Origin: Methylorubrum populi | GTDB taxonomy: Bacteria; Pseudomonadota; Alphaproteobacteria; Rhizobiales; Beijerinckiaceae | Assembly: GCA_036946625.1 (NCBI GenBank) | Contig: JAQIIU010000002.1 | Span: 1,178,001-1,242,000 of the forward strand | DNA length: 64,000 nt | Direction: 5' to 3' | Shown: in pieces, positions 1 through 10,000 of the stretch | Layout of the letters: each line of letters opens with the position of its first letter | Position numbering within the stretch: position 1 is the first letter of the stretch | The notes under the pieces: model-generated | Told to the model about the DNA's origin: nothing | What the model saw: the letters and a program-made list of their open reading frames with translations, nothing else | Database searches by the model: none | Position numbers and translations under genes: made by a program

Positions 1-3000
1 GACGTGCCCTTCGAGCGCCTGATCGCGGAGACGGACCTGTCGCGCGACCTGCGCCACACGCCCGTCTTCCAGTCCGCCTTCAATTTCCGGCCGGCGCGGG
101 ACGCCGCCCCGCTCGTCCTCGACGGGGTGCGCGCCGAGCCTCTCGACGCCGACCCGATGAGCGCGAAGTTCGATCTGACCCTCGATGTCGCCGCCGGCCC
201 CTCCGGCATCGACTGCCGGCTCGAATACGACGCCGGGCTGATCGAGGCGCGGACCGCCGCGCGCTGGCGCGGCCACTTTCTCACCCTGCTCGGCGCCTTG
301 CTCGCCCGTCCCGGGCAAGCCCTCCGCGACGTGCAGATCCTCGGCCCGGCCGAGCGGGACGAACTCGACCGGCTGAACACGCCGCCCGCCGAGGACACGA
401 CACCCGACCTCGTCGCGATGCTGGAGGCGCAGCGCGACGCACGGCCCGGGGCGCGGGCGATCGTGCATGCGGGCGGCACGGTGAGCCATGCCGAGCTGCA
501 CGGGCGCGCGGACCGGCTGGCGGCGCGCCTGCGCGCGGCGGGCATCGGGCCGGAAACGCGCGTCGCGATCCTGCTGGAGCGCTCGCCCCTGCTGTTCGCG
601 GCGATGCTCGCAGTGCTGAAGGCCGGCGGCGCCTTCATGCCGCTCGATCCCGGCCTGCCGCCCGACCGCCTCGGCTTCCTCCTGCGCGACGGCGCGCCCG
701 CCCTGCTGCTGACGCAGGCGAGTCTCGCCGGGCCTCTCGACGGCTCCCGGCTGCCGACATGGCTGCTCGCGACGGACGAACCGGACGAGCCGGGCCCGAC
801 GGCGGCTCTCCCCGCCACCGTCCCGCATCCCGAAAACCTCGCCTACCTGATCCACACCTCGGGCTCGACCGGCCGGCCCAAGGGCGTGGCCGTGGCGCGC
901 GGGGCCCTGTCGATGCATGTCCGGGCGATCGTCCGACTCTACGCGATGCGTCCCGACGACCTCGAAGTGCAGGTCTCGGGGACCGGCTTCGACATCACGC
1001 AGGAGCGCTGGCTGGCGCCGCTCGCCGCAGGCGGCGCCGTCAGCCTGACGCCCGCACCCGGCATCGCGATGGAATCCTGGATCGCGCAGGCGCGTGCGGC
1101 GAAGGTCACCGTCGCCTTCCTGCCGCCGGCCTACGCCAACGCGCTGGTCGGCGCCCTGGCCGGATCGGGCACGCCGCTCCCGCTGCGGCTCTGCATCGTC
1201 GGCGGCGAGGCCTGGGGACGGCGCGCGGCCGCCCGCGCGGCCGCAGCGTTCCCCGGGACCGCGCTCGTCAACGCCTACGGGCCGACCGAGACGGTGATCG
1301 CGCCGCTCGCCTGGCCCCTCCGGGCGGGCGTGCTGGGCGAGGGACAGGCGCCGGACGGCGTCTCCACGCCGATCGGGTTCGCGGTCGGCGCGCGAACGGC
1401 CTGGGTGCTCGACGACGGCCCGCAACCGGTGCCGGTCGGCGTGGCGGGCGAGCTGTATCTCGGCGGCGCCGGCCTCGCACGCGGCTACCACGGACGCCCG
1501 GGCGCGACCGCCGAACGCTTCGTCCCGGACCCGTTCGGACCGCCCGGTTCGCGCCTCTACCGCACCGGCGACCGCGTCCGGCGCAGGACGGACGGCGCGC
1601 TGGAATTCCTCGGCCGCCTCGACGACCAAGTGAAGATCCGCGGTTTCCGCATCGAGCCCGGCGAGATCGCCGCGCGGCTCTCGGAGCATCCGGAGGTGAG
1701 CGCGGCGACGGTCGCCGCCCACGACGCGCCGGGCGGCCCGCGGCTCGTCGCCTACGTCGTGCCGGACGGCGCCGCGCCGGGCCGGGACGAACCGGCCTTC
1801 GCGCTGTCCGCGCCCCTGGAGACGGCCCTGCGCGCCCATCTCGCGGCGCACCTGCCCGACTACATGCTGCCCGCCCGCTTCGTCGGCCTCGCCCGCCTGC
1901 CCCTGACGGTGAACGGAAAGCTCGACCGCGCCGCATTGCCCGAACCGGATTGGGCCGCGACCGGAGCCGGCGATGCGGAAGGGCTGAGCGAGGCCGAGAC
2001 GGCCCTGGCCGCGATCTGGAGCGAACTGCTCGGCGTGAGCCGCGTCTCGCGCCACGACAACTTCTTCGAGCGCGGCGGCGATTCCATCCTCGCGCTGCAA
2101 CTCGTCACCCGCGCGCGGCGCGACGGCTTCCATCTCACGCCGCGCCATGTGTTCGAGCACCAGAGCCTCGCCGCGCTCGCCGCTCACCTCGACGCGTGTC
2201 CGCCCGCGTCCCTCGGGGATGCCGAGCCCGAGACGCCGAGGCCGGTCCCGCCGACACCGATCCAGCGCTGGTTCCTCGACACGCCGGTCCCGAACCGGCA
2301 TCACTGGAACCAGTCCCTCGTCCTGCATCCGAGCGCGCGGCTCGCTCCGCGGCATCTCGCGCAGGCCCTGCACGCGGTGATCCGCGCCCATCCGGCCCTG
2401 CGCCTGCGCTTCGCCCGCGACGCGCGAGGCTGGCACCAGACCTGCGCGCCCGTCGATTCGCACGCGCCGGAGGCCGTCGAGAACCTCCTCGGAGACGGCG
2501 ACGGGGCGCTGCTCCGGCTGCGGGAGGCCGGCGACGAGCGGGCCTTCGCCGCCATCGCCCGGGAGACACAGACGAGCCTCGATCTCGAGGATGGGCCGCT
2601 CCTGCGCGCCGTCCTCGTCCGTGGGCCCGGACCGGGCGAGCGGCTGTTCGTCGCGATCCACCACCTGTGCGTCGATGCCGTCTCGTGGCGCATCCTGATC
2701 GACGACCTCGAGACCGCGCTCGCCGACCTCGCGCAGGGCCGACCCATCGCGCTGCCGGCGGCCACGACCGGATTTCCGAGCTGGGCGCGCGGCCTCGACG
2801 CGCTGGCACACGCGCCCGAACATGCCGGCCGCCGCGCCCGCTGGCTCGCGGAGTGGCGGGCCTGCCTCGCCGGGCCGGCCGCGACGCTCGCCCCCGCCCG
2901 CCCGGAGGGCGCCGACACCGAGGCGGAGCGCACGCATCTGCGTCAGGCGATCGACGCCGACGCGACGGACGCCCTGCTGCGGCGGGCGCCGAAGCCCTAT

Positions 3001-6000
3001 CGCACCGGGATCGACGAGATCCTCCTGACCGCCCTGGCGCTGGGTCTGACCCGTCACCTCGCCGCCGGTTCCGCTTCCGGGCCGCTGCGTCCGGTTCGGA
3101 TCGCCCTGGAGAGCCACGGGCGCGAGGCCGACGCGTCGGAAGACGGTGAGGCGGCCGGACCGCGGCACGACCTCAGCCGCAGCGTGGGCTGGTTCACCAG
3201 CCTCAAGCCCCTGCGTCTCGATCCGCTCGGCCTCGATGAGCGTGCCGGCGAAACATCGGGACAGGGCCGTCCGCCCGCCGTGCCGGACGAGCCCTGGGGC
3301 GACGACACGCTCGGGCGCGCGCTCTGCCGGATCAAGGAACGGCTGCGCACCCTGCCGCGACCCGGCTTCGGGCACGGGCTGCTGCGCTTCTGCGCCGATC
3401 CCGAAACCCGGCAGGCGCTGGCCGAGATCCCCGAGCCGGGCCTCACCCTCAACTATCTCGGGCAGATGGAGGCGGGCCGTGCCGGGCAGGCCGGCTCCCG
3501 CGCGGACGAGGGGCCGACCTTCGCCCTCGGAAGCGAGCGGCCCGCCCCCGACCGGGACGAAGGTGCGGACCTGGGCGCCGAGATGCTCCTCACCGCCCAG
3601 GTCCGCGCCGGCCGCCTCATCCTCGACTGGAGCTACAGCCGCGCCCGTCACGACGCGGCGGCGGTCGCCGGCCTCGCCGAGTCCTGCCGCGACGCGCTGC
3701 TCGCCCTGATCGCCCACTGCGCCGATCCGGCCACGCCCGGCCGGCTCACGCCCGCCGACCTGCCGCTCGCCGGACTCGACCAGGACGGGATCGATGCGAT
3801 CGCCGAAACGGTGCGGCGCGAAAACGCGGGGGCGCTCGCCGACCTCTATCCCCTCTCGCCCCTGCAGCAGGGACTGCTCTTCCACGCCCAGCACGCACCC
3901 GACACGCCGCATTACCGCAACCAACTGCGCCTCGACGTCGAGAACCTCGATGCGGACCGCTTCGCGGCGGCCCTCGGCGAGACCGTCCGCGCCCATGACG
4001 CCCTGCGCACGGCGATCCTCGCCGAGACGCCGGCCGGACGACCGCTCCAGGCGGTGCTGACCGAGGCGGCCGATCCGGTCACCGTCGAGGATTGGAGCGG
4101 GACGGTCCCGGAGGAGCACGACGCGAGGCTCGACCTCCTGGCCGCAGCGGAGCGAGACCGCGGCTTCGATCTCGCCCGGCCGCCGCTGCTGCGGCTGCGG
4201 CTGGTGCGCACCGGCACGGCGCGCCACCACCTGATCCTGACGCTGCACCACATCGTGCTCGACGGCTGGAGCACGGCCCGCCTCGTCGCGGAATGGCTCG
4301 AACGCTACCGGTCCGGAACCGCTTCGCCGCCGCGCGGGCGCTTCCGCGACCTGATCGCCTGGACCGCCCGTCAGGACAGGGCGCGCTCGGAGGCGTTCTG
4401 GCGCGCGCAGACGGCGCTGCTCGACGAGCCCACCCTCGTCGCCGACAGCTTCGCGCCGTCGGCGGCCGCCGTCCCGGGTGCGGGCGACGCCGACCTCCGC
4501 CTGTGTCTCGACGAGCCGGCCGCGGCCCGCCTGCTCCACCGTGCCCGCGCGAGCCGGCTGACGCTCAACACCCTGGTTCAGGCCGCCTGGATCCGCCTGA
4601 TCGCCGCGCGCACCGGCGCGCGCAGCGTCTGCTTCGGTGCGACCGTCGCCGGCCGCCCCGAGAACCTGCCGGGCGCCGACACCGTGCTCGGGCTCTTCAT
4701 CAACACGCTGCCGGTCATCGTCGGGCTCGATCCCGATCGGCCGCTCGCGGCTTGGCTGTCGGACCTTCAGGACCTCAACCTCGCCCTGCGCGAGCACGGC
4801 CACGTGCCGCTCGCCGAGATTCAGCGCCTCGCGGGCCGATCCGGCCGCCCGCTGTTCGACAGCCTGATCGTCTTCGAGAATTACCCCGTCGGCGACGCCC
4901 TCGCCGCCCTGGCGGGCCCGGGAGCCCTGCGGTTCGGCCGACTCAGGTCGGTCGAGAGCACGCACTATCCGCTCACCCTCACCGTCCACCTGCGCGGCGC
5001 GGCGGCGGAGACGGCGGACGGGACGGCGGGGGCGCGGCTCGACCTGCGCCTGGGCTACGACCCGGCCCGGGTCGGGGCGGACGAGGCACGCGCGACCCTC
5101 GACCAGCTCGCCACCGGGCTCGACGCCCTCGCCGCCGCCGAACCCGACACTCCCCTCGGCGCCATCCCCGCCCTCACGCACCGGCCCGACGAGGACGAGT
5201 GGAACGCGACGGCGCGGGCGTTCGCGCCGCCGGCTTCGAGCGTCCTCGACCTGATCGCGATCCAAGTCGCGGCCCGGCCCGGGGCGATCGCCGTCTGCGA
5301 CGACAGCCACACCCTCAGCTTCGCCGAACTCGACGCCCGCAGCACCCGCCTCGCCCGGCGCCTGCGCGCGCAGGGCGCCGGACCCGACACCCTGGTCGGC
5401 CTTGCCCTCGAACGCGGCTGCGCCCTGCCCACGGCCGTGCTCGCCATCCTCAAGGCCGGCGCCGCCTTCCTGCCGATGCTGCCCGACCTCCCCCGCGCCC
5501 GCCTCGACGAGATGGTCCGCGAGGCCGGCCTGCGCCTGCTGCTCACCGACCGAACCCTCGCCCCCGCCCTGCCCGACCGCCGCGACCATCCCGACCTCGC
5601 CGTGATCACGATCGAACAGGACGAGGAAGAACACGGCCTCGACGCGGCGCCGCTGCCGCCGCCGCATCCCGACAGCCTCGCCTACTGCGTCTACACCTCC
5701 GGCTCCACCGGACGGCCCAAGGGATGCGCCAACACCCATCGCGCCCTGCTCAACCGCCTGCGCTGGGGACAGGACGACGATCCGCTCGGGCCCGACGACG
5801 TTCTCCTCCAGAAGACGCCCCTCAGCTTCGACATCGCCATCTACGAACTGCTCTGGCCGCCGATGGCCGGCAGCCGTCTGGCGATGGCCCCGCCCGGCGC
5901 GCATCGCGACCCGCAGGCCCTGCGCGCGCTGATCACCCGCCACCGCGTCAGCCACGTCCACTTCGTGCCCTCCATGCTCGCCGCCTTCGTCGCCGCGGGC

Positions 6001-7092
6001 GAGCTCGACGCCTGCACCGGCCTGCGGCGCATCCTGTGCACGGGCGAGGCGCTGCCGCCGCCGCTGCAGGAGGCGGTGCTGGCCCGCTCCCCGGCCCGGC
6101 TGGTCAACCTCTACGGCCCGACCGAGGCGGCGATCGAGGTCACCGCCTGGACCTGCCGGAGCGAGCCGGGGGCGGCGAGCGTGCCGATCGGCCACCCGAT
6201 CGCCAACACCGCCATCCACCTGCTGGACGCCGACCTCCACCCGGTTCCTTCAGGCGTGGCGGGGGAGCTGTACATCGGCGGGGTCGGGCTGGCGCGGGGC
6301 TACCGCGGCCGGGCGGGCACCACCGCCGAGCGCTTCGTGCCCGACCCGCTCGGCGCGCCGGGGGCGCGGCTGTACCGGACCGGCGACCGGGCCCGGCGGC
6401 GGGCGGACGGGGCGCTGGAGTTCCTCGGCCGGCTCGACGAGCAGGTGAAGATCCGTGGTTTTCGCATCGAGCCCGGCGAGGTGGCCGCGCGCCTGGCGGG
6501 CCATGCGGGGGTGGCCGCGGCCGCGGTGATCGCCGCACCGGCCCCGGGCGGCCTGCGGCTGGTCGCCTACGTCGTGCCGGAGGGCGGCGCCGAAGCAACC
6601 GACGCGGCGGCGCCGACCGCGCTCGATGCGGGGTTCGAGGCGGCCCTGCGCGCGCACCTCGCCGTGCAACTGCCCGACTACATGGTGCCGACCCGCTTCG
6701 TCGGGCTGGCGCGGCTTCCGCTCAGCGCCAACGGCAAGCTCGACCGGCGGGCCCTGCCGCTGCCGGACTGGACCGGAGCAACCGAGGCCGAGGCGGGCGA
6801 GGCGCCTCGGGGCGAGACCGAGACGGCGCTCGCCGCGATCTGGTGCGCGGTGCTCGGCCTGGAGCGCGTCGCCCGCCACGACAACTTCTTCGAGCGCGGC
6901 GGCGATTCCATCCTGGCCACGCGCGTGGTCTCGCGTCTGCGGCAGGAACACGGGATCGAGCTGCCCCTGCACCGTCTGTTCGAGGCGGCGACGCTGGCCG
7001 ATCTCGCCGCGGGCCTCGACCTGTCCGGGCGCGCGGGCGCCGAGATCGACGCGATGAGCGACCTGCTCGACGCGCTGGAGCACGTCGGATGA
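1..7092 (+). CDS. Nonribosomal peptide synthetase 1 (5' end outside window): C*-A1-T-E-C-A2-T
   Basis: This is an NRPS subunit of a siderophore-type assembly line; the frame is open from base 1, so the true start lies upstream. Domains in order (residues counted from base 1): the end of an LCL-type condensation domain (to ~115, motif VPFERL), A1 (~133-650, HTSGSTGRPKG), carrier (Ser in GGDSI ~694), epimerisation domain (~750-1255, HHLCVDAVSW, LTLNYLGQ), a C domain of the DCL look that follows E domains (~1280-1720, HHIVLDG), A2 (~1740-2258), and a second carrier (~2302). It therefore adds a D-residue and then an L-residue. My pocket readings are DIEFIGAIA for A1 (not assigned) and DIYHLTLIE for A2 (Ser-like but altered). 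The acidic C-terminus (MSDLLDALEHVG) could be a docking helix. The stop overlaps the next start by 4 bases (ATGA). Family certain; substrates inferred. Confidence 0.95.
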   Translation, partial: DVPFERLIAETDLSRDLRHTPVFQSAFNFRPARDAAPLVLDGVRAEPLDADPMSAKFDLTLDVAAGPSGIDCRLEYDAGLIEARTAARWRGHFLTLLGALLARPGQALRDVQILGPAERDELDRLNTPPAEDTTPDLVAMLEAQRDARPGARAIVHAGGTVSHAELHGRADRLAARLRAAGIGPETRVAILLERSPLLFAAMLAVLKAGGAFMPLDPGLPPDRLGFLLRDGAPALLLTQASLAGPLDGSRLPTWLLATDEPDEPGPTAALPATVPHPENLAYLIHTSGSTGRPKGVAVARGALSMHVRAIVRLYAMRPDDLEVQVSGTGFDITQERWLAPLAAGGAVSLTPAPGIAMESWIAQARAAKVTVAFLPPAYANALVGALAGSGTPLPLRLCIVGGEAWGRRAAARAAAAFPGTALVNAYGPTETVIAPLAWPLRAGVLGEGQAPDGVSTPIGFAVGARTAWVLDDGPQPVPVGVAGELYLGGAGLARGYHGRPGATAERFVPDPFGPPGSRLYRTGDRVRRRTDGALEFLGRLDDQVKIRGFRIEPGEIAARLSEHPEVSAATVAAHDAPGGPRLVAYVVPDGAAPGRDEPAFALSAPLETALRAHLAAHLPDYMLPARFVGLARLPLTVNGKLDRAALPEPDWAATGAGDAEGLSEAETALAAIWSELLGVSRVSRHDNFFERGGDSILALQLVTRARRDGFHLTPRHVFEHQSLAALAAHLDACPPASLGDAEPETPRPVPPTPIQRWFLDTPVPNRHHWNQSLVLHPSARLAPRHLAQALHAVIRAHPALRLRFARDARGWHQTCAPVDSHAPEAVENLLGDGDGALLRLREAGDERAFAAIARETQTSLDLEDGPLLRAVLVRGPGPGERLFVAIHHLCVDAVSWRILIDDLETALADLAQGRPIALPAATTGFPSWARGLDALAHAPEHAGRRARWLAEWRACLAGPAATLAPARPEGADTEAERTHLRQAIDADATDALLRRAPKPYRTGIDEILLTALALGLTRHLAAGSASGPLRPVRIALESHGREADASEDGEAAGPRHDLSRSVGWFTSLKPLRLDPLGLDERAGETSGQGRPPAVPDEPWGDDTLGRALCRIKERLRTLPRPGFGHGLLRFCADPETRQALAEIPEPGLTLNYLGQMEAGRAGQAGSRADEGPTFALGSERPAPDRDEGADLGAEMLLTAQVRAGRLILDWSYSRARHDAAAVAGLAESCRDALLALIAHCADPATPGRLTPADLPLAGLDQDGIDAIAETVRRENAGALADLYPLSPLQQGLLFHAQHAPDTPHYRNQLRLDVENLDADRFAAALGETVRAHDALRTAILAETPAGRPLQAVLTEAADPVTVEDWSGTVPEEHDARLDLLAAAERDRGFDLARPPLLRLRLVRTGTARHHLILTLHHIVLDGWSTARLVAEWLERYRSGTASPPRGRFRDLIAWTARQDRARSEAFWRAQTALLDEPTLVADSFAPSAAAVPGAGDADLRLCLDEPAAARLLHRARASRLTLNTLVQAAWIRLIAARTGARSVCFGATVAGRPENLPGADTVLGLFINTLPVIVGLDPDRPLAAWLSDLQDLNLALREHGHVPLAEIQRLAGRSGRPLFDSLIVFENYPVGDALAALAGPGALRFGRLRSVESTHYPLTLTVHLRGAAAETADGTAGARLDLRLGYDPARVGADEARATLDQLATGLDALAAAEPDTPLGAIPALTHRPDEDEWNATARAFAPPASSVLDLIAIQVAARPGAIAVCDDSHTLSFAELDARSTRLARRLRAQGAGPDTLVGLALERGCALPTAVLAILKAGAAFLPMLPDLPRARLDEMVREAGLRLLLTDRTLAPALPDRRDHPDLAVITIEQDEEEHGLDAAPLPPPHPDSLAYCVYTSGSTGRPKGCANTHRALLNRLRWGQDDDPLGPDDVLLQKTPLSFDIAIYELLWPPMAGSRLAMAPPGAHRDPQALRALITRHRVSHVHFVPSMLAAFVAAGELDACTGLRRILCTGEALPPPLQEAVLARSPARLVNLYGPTEAAIEVTAWTCRSEPGAASVPIGHPIANTAIHLLDADLHPVPSGVAGELYIGGVGLARGYRGRAGTTAERFVPDPLGAPGARLYRTGDRARRRADGALEFLGRLDEQVKIRGFRIEPGEVAARLAGHAGVAAAAVIAAPAPGGLRLVAYVVPEGGAEATDAAAPTALDAGFEAALRAHLAVQLPDYMVPTRFVGLARLPLSANGKLDRRALPLPDWTGATEAEAGEAPRGETETALAAIWCAVLGLERVARHDNFFERGGDSILATRVVSRLRQEHGIELPLHRLFEAATLADLAAGLDLSGRAGAEIDAMSDLLDALEHVG
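5206..6916 (+). repeat. A-domain paralogous repeat, copy in module 2 (A2)
   Basis: One of three long, nearly identical nucleotide blocks covering whole A domains; the others are at 8599-10310 (A3) and 18797-20523 (A5). A2 and A3 differ at only scattered positions, far less than independent evolution of two A domains would give, so recent duplication or ongoing gene conversion is inferred. Confidence 0.85.
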
Positions 7093-10000
7093 ACGACATG
7101 AGCGGACTGCGCGCGGACCAGCTCCGCACCATCGCCGAGCGCCTCGGCGCGCTGCCCGTCGAGAAGCGCCGGCTCTTTCTCGATCAGGTGCGCGCGCGCG
7201 GCATCGATCTGGCCCGGCTTCCGATCGCGTCGGCACCGCGCTCGGACGCGATGCCGCTCTCCGATGCGCAGCGCCGGCTCTGGCTTCTCTGGCAGCTCGA
7301 ACCGGACAGCACGGCCTATCACATCGTCGGCGCGCTCCGCCTCGGAGGCCCCCTCGACGAGGCCTCCCTCGCGTCCGCCTTCGCCGCCGTGATCGAGCGC
7401 CACGAAGCCCTGCGCACGGAGTTTCCGAGCCGGGAGGGCGAGCCGGTCCAGCGGATCCGCGCCGCGATGCCCGTCGAGATGCTGCGCCGCGACCTGAGCG
7501 GCCTCGATCACGGGCGGGCCGAGGCCGAGCGGGAGCGGATCGCCGCGGAGCAGGCAGGCACACCCTTCGACCTGACGCAGGGACCGCTCCTGAGGATCGC
7601 CCTCGTGCGGGAGGCGCAGGATCGACACCTCCTGCTCCTGACGCTCCACCACATCATCGCCGACGGCCGGTCGATCGACCTGCTCGTCGACGATCTCGGC
7701 CTCGCCTACGAGGCGTTCCGCCGGGGCGGCACGCCGGACTGGGCGCCGACGCCGCTGCACTATGCCGACTACGCCGTCTGGCAGAACCGGATGCTGGAGG
7801 CCGGCGCCGCGGCGGACGGCCTCGCCTTCTGGACCGGACTGCTCGGCACCGAACACCCGGTCCTCGATCTGCCCGCGGACCGCCCCCGCCCGGAGATGCC
7901 GAGCTTTTCCGGGGGCAGCGTGTCCACGCGGCTTTCCGCGGAGACGTCCGCCCGGGTCCACGCGCTGGCGCGGCGCCATCGCGCGACCCCGTTCCACGTC
8001 CTCGTCGCAAGCTACGCGATCCTGCTGCAACGGCTCGGCGGTCAGGCGAGCGTGCGCATCGGCGTGCCGGTGGCGAACCGGATGCAGGCCGGGACCGAGT
8101 CGATGATGGGCACCTTCGCGAACACGCAGGTGCTGCCCTTCGCCTTCGATTCCCGCATGAACTTCCGCGAGGCGGTGGAAGCGGTCCGCGACCTCGCCGT
8201 GGACGCGCAGGCACACCAGTCGGTGCCCTTCGAACGCCTCGTCGGCGCATTGCGCCCGGAGCGGGAGCTCAGCCGCAATCCCCTGTTCCAGGTGCTTTTC
8301 CAGCATCGTCAGCAGCGCGACGCGGCGAAGATCCGTCTGGGCGATCTCGATGTCGAGCGCGTGCCCCGCTCGAGCGGACGGGCGCAGGTCGACCTGAGCC
8401 TGACCACGACCGAGGAGGGGCCCGACGCGATCCTGGCCGAGCTCGTCTACGCGCGCGATCTGATCGACGAGGCGACGGCCCTGCGCTGGCGCGACGGTTT
8501 CGTGGCGCTTCTCGGGCATCTGGTCTCGGCGCCGGAACGGCCGCTCCACGAGGCGAGCCTGCTGACGGAAGGCGACCACGCCGAGCTGCGACGCGCGAAC
8601 GCGACGGCGCGGGCGTTCGCGCCGCCGGCTTCGAGCGTCCTCGACCTGATCGCGATCCAGGTCGCGGCCCGGCCCGGGGCGATCGCCGTCTGCGACGACG
8701 ACCACACCCTCAGCTTCGCCGAACTCGACGCCCGCAGCACCCGCCTCGCCCGGCGCCTGCGCGCGCAGGGCGCCGGACCCGACACCCTGGTCGGCCTCGC
8801 CCTCGAACGCGGCTGCGCCCTGCCCACGGCCGTGCTCGCCATCCTCAAGGCCGGCGCCGCCTTCCTGCCGATGCTGCCCGACCTGCCCCGTGCCCGCCTC
8901 GACGAGATGGTCCGCGAGGCCGGCCTGCGCCTGCTGCTCACCGACCGCGCCCTCGCCCCCGCCCTGCCCGACCGCCGCGACCATCCCGACCTCGCCGTGA
9001 TCACGATCGAACAGGACGAGGAAGAACACGGCCTCGACGCGGCGCCGCTGCCGCCGCCGCACCCCGACAGCCTCGCCTACTGCATCTACACCTCCGGCTC
9101 GACCGGACGGCCCAAGGGCTGCGCCAACACCCACCGCGCCCTGCTCAACCGCCTGCGCTGGGGGCAGGACGACGATCCGCTCGGGCCCGACGACGTCCTC
9201 CTCCAGAAGACGCCGCTCAGCTTCGACATCGCCATCTACGAACTGCTCTGGCCGCCGATGGCCGGCAGCCGTCTGGTGATGGCCCCGCCCGGCGCGCACC
9301 GCGACCCGCAGGCCCTGCGCGCACTGATCACACGCCACCGCGTCAGCCACGTCCACTTCGTGCCCTCCATGCTCGCCGCCTTCGTCGCCGCGGGCGAGCT
9401 CGACGCCTGCACCGGCCTGCGGCGCATCCTGTGCACGGGCGAGGCGCTGCCGCCGCCGCTGCAGGAGGCGGTGCTGGCCCGCTCCCCGGCCCGGCTGGTC
9501 AACCTCTACGGCCCGACCGAGGCGGCGATCGAGGTCACCGCCTGGACCTGCCGGAGCGAGCCGGGGGCGGCGAGCGTGCCGATCGGCCACCCGATCGCCA
9601 ACACCGCCATCCACCTGCTGGACGCCGACCTCCACCCGGTTCCTTCAGGCGTGGCGGGGGAGCTGTACATCGGCGGGGTCGGGCTGGCGCGGGGCTACCG
9701 CGGCCGGGCGGGCGCCACCGCCGAGCGCTTCGTGCCCGACCCGCTCGGCGCGCCGGGGGCGCGGCTGTACCGGACCGGCGACCGGGCCCGGCGGCGGGCG
9801 GACGGGGCGCTGGAGTTCCTCGGCCGGCTCGACGAGCAGGTGAAGATCCGCGGTTTGCGCATCGAGCCCGGGGAGGTGGCCGCGCGCCTGGCGGGCCATG
9901 CGGGGGTGGCCGCGGCCGCCGTGATCGCGGTCCAGGCCCCGGGCGGCCTGCGGCTGGTCGCCTACGTCGTGCCGGAGGGCGATGCCGAGGCGGCGCTGGT